From Paraglaciecola sp030730205 (GTDB lineage Bacteria; Pseudomonadota; Gammaproteobacteria; Enterobacterales; Alteromonadaceae): a stretch of 64,000 nt of DNA. Below, one piece after another: positions 8,207 through 16,595 of this stretch; the stretch's first letter is position 1, and each line of letters starts with the position of its first letter. The notes beneath the pieces are model-generated. The model was not told the origin of the DNA. It saw only the letters and a program-made list of their open reading frames with translations, and did no database searches. The translations under genes were made by a program, and so were the position numbers. Where the stretch lies: positions 124,001 to 188,000 of the forward strand of contig NZ_JBGQOM010000001.1 of NCBI RefSeq assembly GCF_052119645.1, given 5' to 3'.

Positions 8207-9763
8207 TTAAAGTTTCGAAAAACCTAAGGTGTTTACTTTATTGATAAGCTCTCTGTGTGTAGGCAGGGTGTATCTCAGTTGTTCGATACGCTTTTGCGTC
8301 ATCTGCAATTGTTTTTTAGCCAACTCACTTTGCTTATAGATATGTTTCATCTGACTAAAATCAGACTTAAAACCCACTCCATACAGAATATATTGATAAC
8401 TTGCAGCGCTAAATGCTTCCATGCTATCGGTAAAATCATATTCATTGGGTGAGCGGTAACGCCACAGAGCAAGAAGCTCTTTTAAGGACTCAGGTATGCT
8501 GTGACTTTGGCGATGTTGCAACCAAAAAGGTTCTGTGCGCTCACTTAAGGCATAATGCAACTTAAGAAAATCAATCACCCCACGCCACTTTTTCAACATC
8601 ATGGTGTTAAAGCGTTTTGCCACTAATGGCATTAATGCGGTATTGGCGGGCAGTTGATCAGCAATAAAGTTAGCTGACGTTTCAATCAACATTAAGGCAG
8701 ACGCTTCAAGAGGCTCTAAAAATCCAGCGGCTAATCCCACCGCTACGCAGTTGTTTTTCCAGAATACCTCGCGGTGCCCAGGTTTGAAGTTTATCTTCTT
8801 TGCATGCTCTACTGTTTCACAGCCAATGTACTGAGCCAGCGTTTTACGTGCTTTGTCTTCAGAGCAATGTTGGCTTGAATACACATAGCCTACTCCACGA
8901 CGCTGCTGCAAACCGATATCCCAGATCCAGCCCGCTGTTTGGGCCGTTGCGATAGTATGACAAGCAATAGGATCATCAGCTTGGATATAAGGCACTTGAG
9001 TAGCTAATGCGGTATCAGCTAAAAACACATCGTCGCAGGGTACAAAAGGCACCTTTAATGTATCAGCCAATAAAACACTGCGCATGCCTGAGCAATCAAC
9101 AAATAAATCCGCTTTTTGCATACCATGCTCTTTGGTTTGCAGCGCGTTAATGTCACCACTTGTATCTTGTTCGATGCGTTCAACCGTATCGCAAATATGC
9201 TCAACACCAAGCTGACTAACACAATGTTTACGTAGCAAGGTAATAAACTTAGCTGCATCGAGATGATAACCATAATTGGCAATCACTTCGTATTCTTTAT
9301 TGGCAATTGTTTTTGGCGCAAGACCATGTTCGCAAAGGTATTGCTGAAAACTGACAGCTTCAGAGAATGAGCAAGTAGCATCAACCGCCGACTGCCAATA
9401 AGGCGCAGGATCGATTTTATTGAAGCCCTGCGGTTCGGTAAACGGGTGGTAATACACATCGTTATTTGCGGTGATCCAATTAACAAATTTACTGGCTTGT
9501 TTAAAGGTAGCGCCACATTCACGCATAAATTGTGTTTCAGAAATGCCCAATTGCGCTAGGGTTTTACGCATAGTTGGCCAAGTGCCCTCACCGACTCCCA
9601 CCACAGAAATGTCAGGTGATTCGATGAGACTGACTTTGATGCCTTGTTCAGCTGAATGACTAGCGTGTTTTTTTGCAAGAATGCCTGCAGTTATCCACCC
9701 TGCCGTTCCACCACCAAGGACAATAATTCGTTTAATAACACCAGACAAAGTTTTTACCTTCAA
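8207..9763 (-). CDS. Tryptophan halogenase family flavoprotein
   Basis: A 518-residue protein of the flavin-dependent halogenase family. It has the FAD motif GGGTAGW at residues 17-23, the following VGVGEGTWP block, and GATFK with Lys88 in the position of the catalytic lysine of RebH/PrnA. The usual WxWxIP motif reads WIWDIG (279-284), with proline replaced by glycine, so classical halogenation is uncertain. Such proteins recur beside TonB receptors and SapC genes in marine bacteria with no known substrate. Here it is the first gene after the TonB receptor and is followed closely by SapC, symporter and glpD, which places it in the sugar operon. No separate flavin reductase is present. Confidence 0.88.
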   Translation of the reverse strand: MKVKTLSGVIKRIIVLGGGTAGWITAGILAKKHASHSAEQGIKVSLIESPDISVVGVGEGTWPTMRKTLAQLGISETQFMRECGATFKQASKFVNWITANNDVYYHPFTEPQGFNKIDPAPYWQSAVDATCSFSEAVSFQQYLCEHGLAPKTIANKEYEVIANYGYHLDAAKFITLLRKHCVSQLGVEHICDTVERIEQDTSGDINALQTKEHGMQKADLFVDCSGMRSVLLADTLKVPFVPCDDVFLADTALATQVPYIQADDPIACHTIATAQTAGWIWDIGLQQRRGVGYVYSSQHCSEDKARKTLAQYIGCETVEHAKKINFKPGHREVFWKNNCVAVGLAAGFLEPLEASALMLIETSANFIADQLPANTALMPLVAKRFNTMMLKKWRGVIDFLKLHYALSERTEPFWLQHRQSHSIPESLKELLALWRYRSPNEYDFTDSMEAFSAASYQYILYGVGFKSDFSQMKHIYKQSELAKKQLQMTQKRIEQLRYTLPTHRELINKVNTLGFSKL

Positions 9764-9784
9764 ATTGCTTGTTAAACTCCAAGC

Positions 9785-9811
9785 AAAAAAGGGGATGTAA
9801 TCCCCTTTTTT
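9785..9811. terminator. Terminator-like hairpin after the TonB receptor gene
   Basis: A perfect 11-bp stem (AAAAAAGGGGA / TCCCCTTTTTT) with a TGTAA loop. It lies between the receptor stop and the halogenase-like gene, so it could give partial termination and make receptor mRNA more abundant than the downstream genes. Confidence 0.85.
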
Positions 9812-9831
9812 AACTTACAAGCATAACCTTA

Positions 9832-12672
9832 CTAGAATGAACCTCTAACACCAACTGCGTAGCGCGCACCTGAACGAACTTGCTCAGTGAAGTGACTAGC
9901 TAAACTACCATGCTTAGATGTGTACTCATCAGTAATATTGATACCTTCAAATACAACCGTAAAGTTTTCGTTAATGTCATAACTCGCACTTACGTCCCAC
10001 TGGCCATAAGTATCAACATACTCAGGCTCACCGGTATCACCGTTACGTAAGGTTTGTAAGAATGACTCACGATTATTGAAGGCAACACGTGCTTGGAAGC
10101 CATCTTTTTCATAGAAACCGACCAAGTTTTGTGAATCACCAAGACCTTCTAATTGGAAGCCATCATCACTAGAGCTATTCACAATAGTTGCGTTGGCTTG
10201 AATACCAAAACCGCTTTCCCACGTGTGTGTCCAGGCCATTTCTAAGCCTTCAACTTGTGCGCTAGCACCGTTACGCGGACGGCTTACAGAAAAGTCAAAA
10301 CTTCCGCTTGCAAGAGTGAATGCCTCAATCGCTGGGGTAATAGAGATAAAGCCCTCTACGTCCTTAATAAAGGCACCAATAGATATGGCACTTGCATCAG
10401 CGTAATACCACTCGTATGACACATCCCAGTTAGTCGATAGGAAAGGCGTTAAATAAGGGTTACCACCACTTGCTAGTAAAATATCAGGACGAGTCGTACC
10501 AATATTGGTCACTGGACGCATTGCTTCTAGTGTTGGACGGGTAATGGTTTCTGAATAACCAAAACGAACTAACATGTCTTCAGCAACTTCAAGTTTGGCG
10601 TTTACACTAGGCAATAAATTATCATAGGAATTTTTTAATGAAATCGGCACAGAAGCGCGTTGTCCGCTTGCATCCTCTAAGTACACTTGATCCAGAATCG
10701 TGCCATCATTAGGGTTTGCTTGGACATCAAGCAAAGTAGCCTGATTTCCTGAAGCAGTTGTATCCGTTTCGCTGTAACGAACGCCTACATTCACTGTCCA
10801 TGGCATATCACCAAGATCACCTTGGAAAACAAAATCAGCGTAGGCTGACATGATTTCTTCTTCGATTTCAAAGCTGGTACCTAGCTCAACAGGGGTATAA
10901 CCATCTAATGAACCAAACGCAGCAATATTATCAGCGGGGTTTTCTGGCACAAAATCAGCTTCAGCGTTGCCGTTAGCAATCCAAGCGGCTAAGGCATTTG
11001 CGTTACGCACAGGAGTTTGTGATGTAATAGCCGCGTCTGTTTCTAAAAACGAAAGATAATCATCGACATTGTAACCGAAGAAAGAAGATGGGATACCATC
11101 AAACCAACCATTTGGAGATACCAAATACGCTAAATCATCTGGCACGTCTAAACCGTAACCACAGTAAAAGCAGTTTGGTAGGCTTGGAGATTGAAATACC
11201 TTGGCTGATTTAGTCCGGTCTTGAGTGTAAACACCAAAACGTAGTTGAGTGAAGGTATCGCTGTCAGGTGTGTAAGTAAAATCTGCACGCATTTCAGTGA
11301 TTTCATCAACACGCTCATCACCGCCACGCTCGACATAGTGAGCACGCAATTTACTTGAATCAGCTTGGCTGAACGGTCCGTCAATACCATCAGAAGAGAA
11401 TGCTGGTAAGTCGCCACCGCCAGTGAAGTCATAAGTATAACCATTGGCATAGCCCATTACGGTAAATACGCGGCTTTGATCACCACTTAAATCTTCTGCT
11501 TTTGAAGTTGAGATGTCGACATCAACGTTTAATTGGTCAGTTAAATCCCAATCGGCGTTAAAGCCAAAGGCTTGAATTTTAACATTACGGTCTAAACCTT
11601 GTTGCACAAAGTCAGTTGCACCAGAACCTTGCCCCATTGGGTCGTCAAAGGCGTTGTGAGACCAATAAGTTACTGTTTCAGTTGACGGATCAACTTCAAA
11701 ATCTCGGAAGTTGCCAGGTGTAAACCAGTTTGCATAGTTGCTTACTTGCGATTCAACTTCAAACTTTGAATAAATCCCATCAAAGGTGATGGTCAATTCA
11801 TCGCTTGCTGCATATTGTACAACCAAAGTACCACTGGTACGAGTACGATCTTCTTCGTTTGAAGTTAAATCAAGGTTACGAGGAACCCACACGTTAAAGG
11901 CTTCTTTACCCGTGTTAGTTGCGGCATTAAAATCGTTAGTTTGAATACGGTCTACGCGGTAGAAACCACGGGTATCTGCTTGGTTAATTTGTGCATCACG
12001 CTTTTGTACCGACAAAGACGCTAATACACCTAATTTGTCGTCCATGAAGGTGTTGCTGACTAAACCAGAAAAAGCAGGAGTAGTGCTTTCAGACAAACTG
12101 TCATAAGTTGCTTTTACGCTGCCTACTGCTTTAAAGCCGTCAAGGTCGAAAGGCTTCGCAGTTTTTAAATTGATATATGAGCCGATTCCCCCTTCTTGGT
12201 TTGCTGCATTAGACGTTTTATAGATGTCTGCACCAGCAATTAATTCAGAAGCCAAAGTATCAAAGCTGAATTCACGACCTGCGCGCTCAGATGCCATTTG
12301 ACGACCGTTAACGGTAACCAAGTTAAATTGTGGCCCGAAACCACGCACTGAGATCAATTGACCTTCACCACCACTGCGGTCGATAGCAACACCGGTAATA
12401 CGTTGCAACGATTCAGCTACGTTTTGATCAGGAAACTTACCTAGATCCTCAGCAGCAATACCATCAGATACAATTAATGCTTCTTTTTTATCTGAAAAAG
12501 AACGCTTAAGACTGCTGATTAAACCACGTACTTCAATCACCTCTACATCATCTGCAGCTGGCTGGTTCACTTCTTGTGCCAAGGTCGCTCCTGAATATAA
12601 GGCAGTTGCGACTGCCATACCGAGAAGAGAACGCTTCGTAAAGTTTTCCATTTGTTTTGTTTTGTGTGTCAT
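9832..12672 (-). CDS. TonB-dependent outer-membrane receptor
   Basis: A 946-residue outer-membrane active transporter. The signal peptide (residues about 1-32, ending ATLAQE) is followed by the TonB-box-like DDVEVIEVRG, the plug (about 60-180: ALIVSDGIAAEDLGKFPDQNVAESLQRITGV, then RGFGPQFNLVTVNGR) and a beta barrel ending in SGARYAVGVRGSF with the terminal aromatic residue. It belongs to the carbohydrate-type TonB receptors common in Xanthomonas, Caulobacter and Alteromonas. ATG 12672 has AGAGAA about 8 bases upstream; the internal Met8 has no such site. It heads the minus-strand operon and is divergent from glpR. The likely substrate is an algal galactoside (inference). Confidence 0.92.
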   Translation of the reverse strand: MTHKTKQMENFTKRSLLGMAVATALYSGATLAQEVNQPAADDVEVIEVRGLISSLKRSFSDKKEALIVSDGIAAEDLGKFPDQNVAESLQRITGVAIDRSGGEGQLISVRGFGPQFNLVTVNGRQMASERAGREFSFDTLASELIAGADIYKTSNAANQEGGIGSYINLKTAKPFDLDGFKAVGSVKATYDSLSESTTPAFSGLVSNTFMDDKLGVLASLSVQKRDAQINQADTRGFYRVDRIQTNDFNAATNTGKEAFNVWVPRNLDLTSNEEDRTRTSGTLVVQYAASDELTITFDGIYSKFEVESQVSNYANWFTPGNFRDFEVDPSTETVTYWSHNAFDDPMGQGSGATDFVQQGLDRNVKIQAFGFNADWDLTDQLNVDVDISTSKAEDLSGDQSRVFTVMGYANGYTYDFTGGGDLPAFSSDGIDGPFSQADSSKLRAHYVERGGDERVDEITEMRADFTYTPDSDTFTQLRFGVYTQDRTKSAKVFQSPSLPNCFYCGYGLDVPDDLAYLVSPNGWFDGIPSSFFGYNVDDYLSFLETDAAITSQTPVRNANALAAWIANGNAEADFVPENPADNIAAFGSLDGYTPVELGTSFEIEEEIMSAYADFVFQGDLGDMPWTVNVGVRYSETDTTASGNQATLLDVQANPNDGTILDQVYLEDASGQRASVPISLKNSYDNLLPSVNAKLEVAEDMLVRFGYSETITRPTLEAMRPVTNIGTTRPDILLASGGNPYLTPFLSTNWDVSYEWYYADASAISIGAFIKDVEGFISITPAIEAFTLASGSFDFSVSRPRNGASAQVEGLEMAWTHTWESGFGIQANATIVNSSSDDGFQLEGLGDSQNLVGFYEKDGFQARVAFNNRESFLQTLRNGDTGEPEYVDTYGQWDVSASYDINENFTVVFEGINITDEYTSKHGSLASHFTEQVRSGARYAVGVRGSF

Positions 12673-12720
12673 GTGTTTTCTCTTTGGTTGTAAAATTTAA
12701 CGCATCCTAAATTTTCGATA

Positions 12721-12749
12721 TTTATACAGCAATATTCACTTTCGCTCAA
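12721..12749 (-). promoter_or_regulatory. Putative sigma70 promoter of the TonB receptor operon
   Basis: On the minus strand TTGAGC (12749-12744) and TATAAA (12726-12721) are 17 bases apart. A TTTCG site (12740-12744) overlaps the -35 box and another (12713-12717) covers the expected transcription start, about 42 bases before the ATG. This is the layout expected for repression by GlpR. Confidence 0.55.
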
Positions 12750-12876
12750 TAACAATAACAAATGGTTTACAATAAATTGCGCTAATACCAAGCAAATAAA
12801 AATATAAGCAATTGATTTTAATAAAAATTAATGAATCAAGAGTCTTAACATGCAATTAACCCATCAACTTCACTCA

Positions 12877-12892
12877 TTTTCGTTTACTTTCG
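12877..12892. promoter_or_regulatory. Putative GlpR operator pair
   Basis: TTTTCGTTTACTTTCG contains two TTTCG half-sites exactly 10 bp apart, one helical turn, as in DeoR-family operators. Confidence 0.5.
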
Positions 12893-13170
12893 AATATTTA
12901 AAAATACAACAATAATACTATTATTAGGATTATTACGACTAATCAATACTTTAGCACTGTTTTGCGGGGGCGTTTTCGTCTGAAAAAAGCGATGGGCACA
13001 ATATAGACAGGGGACTGTAAAATATATTTCCAGTGCATTTTTTTAATTCCTTGAATCAAAGAATAGTCGTTGAGGGCATCAACGATTCAAACGCATAGGA
13101 TTTATATTGCTTTTATAAAAAAATAGGTGGCTTTAGGTTTGTTTCATGCAAAAACGGGTAATCGCTTTAC

Positions 13171-13222
13171 TTTCGCATTGACAATTAATTAACATACGAA
13201 TTTTCGCAAATGAAAATATAAT
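13171..13222 (+). promoter_or_regulatory. Putative glpR promoter and operators
   Basis: TATAAT (13217-13222) lies 67 bases before the glpR start. TTTCG sites at 13171 and 13202 precede it, about three helical turns apart. TTGACA at 13178 is too far from the TATAAT for a standard promoter, so the -35 element is unclear. Autoregulation by GlpR is plausible. Confidence 0.4.
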
Positions 13223-13289
13223 GATTAGTAGCTATCTAGCATCTCAAATGTAATACACTCTAGTTAATAATAAAAATAAGGCTGTCATA

Positions 13290-14048
13290 ATGAACCAAAC
13301 CCGTCGAAGTGAATTGATTGTTAGCTTAATTAAGCAGCGCGGCTTTATGTCAATAGATGATTTAGTTCAAGAGTGTGATGTAACGCCTCAAACCATAAGA
13401 CGGGATCTAAACCAATTATCTGAAGCCGGCCTAATTAGCCGCTATCACGGCGGAGCTGGTATTAATGCCAGCTGGGAAAACACCCCCTACCAAGATAGAA
13501 AAACATACAATAAAGGGGTGAAAGAGCGTATTGCAGATGCCATTGCTAATATGATACCCGACGGTGCTTCGTTATTTATCAACATAGGTACCACGACTGA
13601 AATGGTGGCTTCTCGGCTGATCAATCACCGTAACCTGCATATCGTCACCAATAATATTCACGTTGCAACCTTGTTATCTGCCAAAGAAGATTTCAGTGTC
13701 ATTATTGCTGCTGGTGAAGTGCGCTATCGCGATGGCGGTATTATTGGCGAGGCCACCTGTGACTTTATCAGCCAGTTTCAAATGGATTACGGCATTATAG
13801 GTATTAGTGGTATTAGTGCTGATGGCGCCTTACTTGACTTTGATTTTAGAGAAGTAAAGGTCTCTCAGGCGATTTTGAAAAATTCTCGTAAAGTTATTTT
13901 AGCGGCAGATGCCAGTAAATTTGATCGCTGCGCCATGGTCAAACAAGGTCATCTATCACAAGTAGACTACCTAGTGAGTGATGAGCTACCTCCCAATGAT
14001 ATACAAGATATTATCAAACAAAATGGCATTACCTTTATCAAAGCGTAG
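13290..14048 (+). CDS. glpR: DeoR-family repressor GlpR
   Basis: A 252-residue transcription factor, the same length as E. coli GlpR. The N-terminal helix-turn-helix (residues about 6-57) contains SIDDLVQECDVTPQTIRRDL and the family tail YHGGA. The effector-binding domain has NIGTTTEMVA, IVTNNIHVA, DGGIIGEATCDFISQF, GISGI and DASKFDR, matching E. coli GlpR closely as I recall its sequence. Known GlpR repressors are released by glycerol 3-phosphate. It sits between the divergent receptor operon and the alpha-galactosidase gene, and TTTCG sites flank it on both sides. This links a galactosidase and a receptor to a glycerol-derived inducer. Confidence 0.93.
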   Translation: MNQTRRSELIVSLIKQRGFMSIDDLVQECDVTPQTIRRDLNQLSEAGLISRYHGGAGINASWENTPYQDRKTYNKGVKERIADAIANMIPDGASLFINIGTTTEMVASRLINHRNLHIVTNNIHVATLLSAKEDFSVIIAAGEVRYRDGGIIGEATCDFISQFQMDYGIIGISGISADGALLDFDFREVKVSQAILKNSRKVILAADASKFDRCAMVKQGHLSQVDYLVSDELPPNDIQDIIKQNGITFIKA

Positions 14049-14096
14049 TTTCGGTATTGTTCGTTTGTGTTGACATATTTTCTTTTTAATTATCAA
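14049..14096 (+). promoter_or_regulatory. Putative promoter and GlpR operator of the alpha-galactosidase gene
   Basis: TTTCG (14049-14053) and GTTCG (14059-14063) are 10 bp apart and start right at the glpR stop codon. TTGACA follows at 14070-14075 and a weak TATCAA at 14091-14096 (15-base spacer). The leader to the ATG at 14254 would be about 150 bases. Confidence 0.4.
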
Positions 14097-14253
14097 ATGC
14101 GCGGCATTCATACATCACACTAATGCGCTTCTCATTACTGTTTGCAGATAAACCCGTAGCATAAAAGAAGAATGTATCTTGTGTCCTTGCTGAACATTAA
14201 TGGCCTATAACAGTCACCGATTGGTAAGTTCATCCAACTAAGGTTAAATCAAT

Positions 14254-16410
14254 ATGGCGTTATCCTATTCATCATTACTTGTATTAACTGGCAGTAAATC
14301 GAGCGTGGTTATTGACTGCCAATTAGGCGCGCCACAAGTGGTGTATTGGCGTAAAAAACTCAATCAAGTCATATCGCCTAAAATGACGAGCCTATTGAGA
14401 CAAAGACAAGAGGCACCAGCCTCTCCTATGAATGAGGTCCCTCTAACCTTAAGTCCTACTCAAGGTCAAGGCTTTACCGGCCATCCAGGATTGAGCGTAT
14501 CAGGCAATGGTGACCAATGGTCACTGGCACCGACGATCAGAAATATCGTGCAGCACAACGACCATCACTACACCATTGTCAGTTTAGATATTGACCGACA
14601 AATCGAGCTAGAACACACGATAGTGCTTGATCCGGCGACCGATGTATTGAGCATAAGCAGTAAAGTATCAAACCTACACAAAAATCCAATCACCATTCAT
14701 GCTTGTGCTGCGGCAACCTTGCCAATCGCTAGCCCATTTCGGCATATCATTGGTTTTGAAGGACATTGGGCTGGTGAATTTCATACTCACGAACAAGACT
14801 TGCACTTTGGCGCCTATGCTAGAGAAAATCGCCGAGGACGGACTTCCCACGATGCCTTCCCCGGCCTCATTATGCGTAGCAAGGCCACCACGGAATTAGT
14901 GGGCGAAGCCTTTGGTTTTCATCTGGGGTGGAGCGGTAATCACAAAATTTTAGCCGAAAAAATGGCTGATGGACGGGCTTATGTGCAGCTAGGCGAGTTA
15001 TTGTTACCCGGCGAAATTCAACTACAGCATGGTGAGAGTTATAGCAGCCCTGTGTTGTATGCCTGTTATTCTGACCAAGGTTTGTCGGGCCTATCTCAAC
15101 AATATCATCGTTATGTGCGCCAACACTTAATTCGCACCGAAGTAAAGAACAAACCTCGTCCCGTGCATTACAATACTTGGGAAGGTATTTATTTTAAACA
15201 TGACATGACCACCCTGAAAGAGTTGGCCGAGCGGGCCAGTAATCTGGGCGCTGAACGTTTTGTATTGGATGATGGCTGGTTTACTGATAGAAATGACGAC
15301 ACCGCAGCCTTAGGTGATTGGTATGTGGATCACGCATTTTATCCCGATGGCCTCGGCCCGTTAATTGACCATGTAAAGGCCCAAGGCTTGGAATTTGGTT
15401 TATGGTTTGAACCTGAAATGGTTAACCCCAACAGCAACTTATTTCGGGCTCATCCTGACTGGGTACTCAGTTGTGAAGGTAATGCCCAATTGGGTTTTCG
15501 CAATCAGTTAGTGCTCGACCTCACCCGCACAGAAGTCTTTAACTATTTATTTGAGCGTTTAGATAGCTTGCTTAGCGAATATGACATTAGCTACGTAAAA
15601 TGGGATATGAATCGGGATATTAATCACCCGGGTGATGCTAAGGGTAAACCAGCTATTCATCGTCAAACCCAAGCCTTTTACCAGTTGGTTGCGGCCTTAA
15701 AGGCCAATCATCCCAGTGTCGAAATTGAAAGTTGCGCTTCAGGTGGCGGCCGTGCAGATTTCGGCGTATTGGCACACACTGACCGGATTTGGACGTCTGA
15801 TTCAAACGACGCTCTCGAGCGCTTAAAAATTCAAAAAGGCTTTTCTTATTTCTTTCCGCCTGAGCTAATGGGCTCACACGTGGGTCCCCGTGATTGCCAC
15901 ATCACTCATCGTCATCTGAGTATGGAAATGCGTGCTTCTGTTACCTTATTTGGTCATATGGGCATGGAAATGGATTTAAGAGAATTGACCGACAGTGAGC
16001 AAATAGAATTAAGGGCCATGACTGCCTTGTATAAACAGCATCGCAACTTAGTACACTCGGGCGACTTATTTCGATTAGAGCTGCCTGCCTACATGCACGG
16101 CCTTGGTATCGTCGCCGAAAACAAGTCTCATGCTTTATTTTCATATAGCCTTATAGAATGCCCCCCTTACACCTTGCCAGAACAATATTTGTTTGCAGGA
16201 TTGAAAGCGGAAAACCACTATAAACTCGATGTCATTTGGCCGCTAAAGTTATCTGACAATTGGCCAAAATCTGCCTTATTTAATTTCAAAACTAACTTGC
16301 CTGATATTGACGGACAAGTATTTAGTGGTGAATTATTAATGCAATTAGGTTTGCAACTGCCCTTGCTTACCCCTCAAAGTAGTTTGATTTTTCAACTAAC
16401 GGCAATGTGA
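14254..16410 (+). CDS. GH36 alpha-galactosidase
   Basis: Hydrolyses terminal alpha-galactosides with retention. The 718-residue length is typical of GH36. An N-terminal beta-sandwich precedes the barrel, which shows FVLDDGWF, DW, GLWFEPEMVNPNS, YVKWDMNRD with the nucleophile Asp451, ESCASGGGRADFG, and WTSDSNDALER carrying the acid/base Asp (516/519 motif), then MGSHVGP. There is no signal peptide, so it acts in the cytoplasm on an imported substrate. AAGG lies 11 bases before the ATG. It follows glpR, with operator-like sites in between. Melibiose or raffinose are possible substrates, but the glp genes around it favour galactosyl-glycerol (floridoside). Confidence 0.92.
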   Translation: MALSYSSLLVLTGSKSSVVIDCQLGAPQVVYWRKKLNQVISPKMTSLLRQRQEAPASPMNEVPLTLSPTQGQGFTGHPGLSVSGNGDQWSLAPTIRNIVQHNDHHYTIVSLDIDRQIELEHTIVLDPATDVLSISSKVSNLHKNPITIHACAAATLPIASPFRHIIGFEGHWAGEFHTHEQDLHFGAYARENRRGRTSHDAFPGLIMRSKATTELVGEAFGFHLGWSGNHKILAEKMADGRAYVQLGELLLPGEIQLQHGESYSSPVLYACYSDQGLSGLSQQYHRYVRQHLIRTEVKNKPRPVHYNTWEGIYFKHDMTTLKELAERASNLGAERFVLDDGWFTDRNDDTAALGDWYVDHAFYPDGLGPLIDHVKAQGLEFGLWFEPEMVNPNSNLFRAHPDWVLSCEGNAQLGFRNQLVLDLTRTEVFNYLFERLDSLLSEYDISYVKWDMNRDINHPGDAKGKPAIHRQTQAFYQLVAALKANHPSVEIESCASGGGRADFGVLAHTDRIWTSDSNDALERLKIQKGFSYFFPPELMGSHVGPRDCHITHRHLSMEMRASVTLFGHMGMEMDLRELTDSEQIELRAMTALYKQHRNLVHSGDLFRLELPAYMHGLGIVAENKSHALFSYSLIECPPYTLPEQYLFAGLKAENHYKLDVIWPLKLSDNWPKSALFNFKTNLPDIDGQVFSGELLMQLGLQLPLLTPQSSLIFQLTAM

Positions 16411-16436
16411 GTCAGCGACTCAATTAAGCCTCAACC

Positions 16437-16460
16437 AAAAGCCCGATTTATCGGGCTTTT
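16437..16460. terminator. Terminator after the alpha-galactosidase gene
   Basis: A perfect 10-bp stem AAAAGCCCGA / TCGGGCTTTT with a TTTA loop, 27 bases after the stop. Confidence 0.9.
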
Positions 16461-16595
16461 GTGTTTCTGCATGGCGAAAATTAATCCTATTCTGAGCACA
16501 AAAAGAGACAAAATAAGCTGTGCTCTGATACAGTAATACCGACAGAAAAATGCAGCAACAAACAAGCCGCAATCTATAAAAAAAGGAAAAACCAC

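Larger units (their letters stand above)
12673..13289. other. Divergent regulatory region, 617 bp, with repeated TTTCG sites
   Basis: AT-rich region between the TonB receptor and glpR. TTTCG occurs seven times on the plus strand (from 12713, 12740, 12878, 12888, 12974, 13171, 13202), all in one orientation. Fewer than one is expected by chance at this composition by my own rough estimate. The pair at 12878/12888 is spaced 10 bp. TTTCG/TTCG half-sites are typical of DeoR/GlpR-family operators, so this is the probable GlpR control region. No further gene is seen. Confidence 0.6.
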
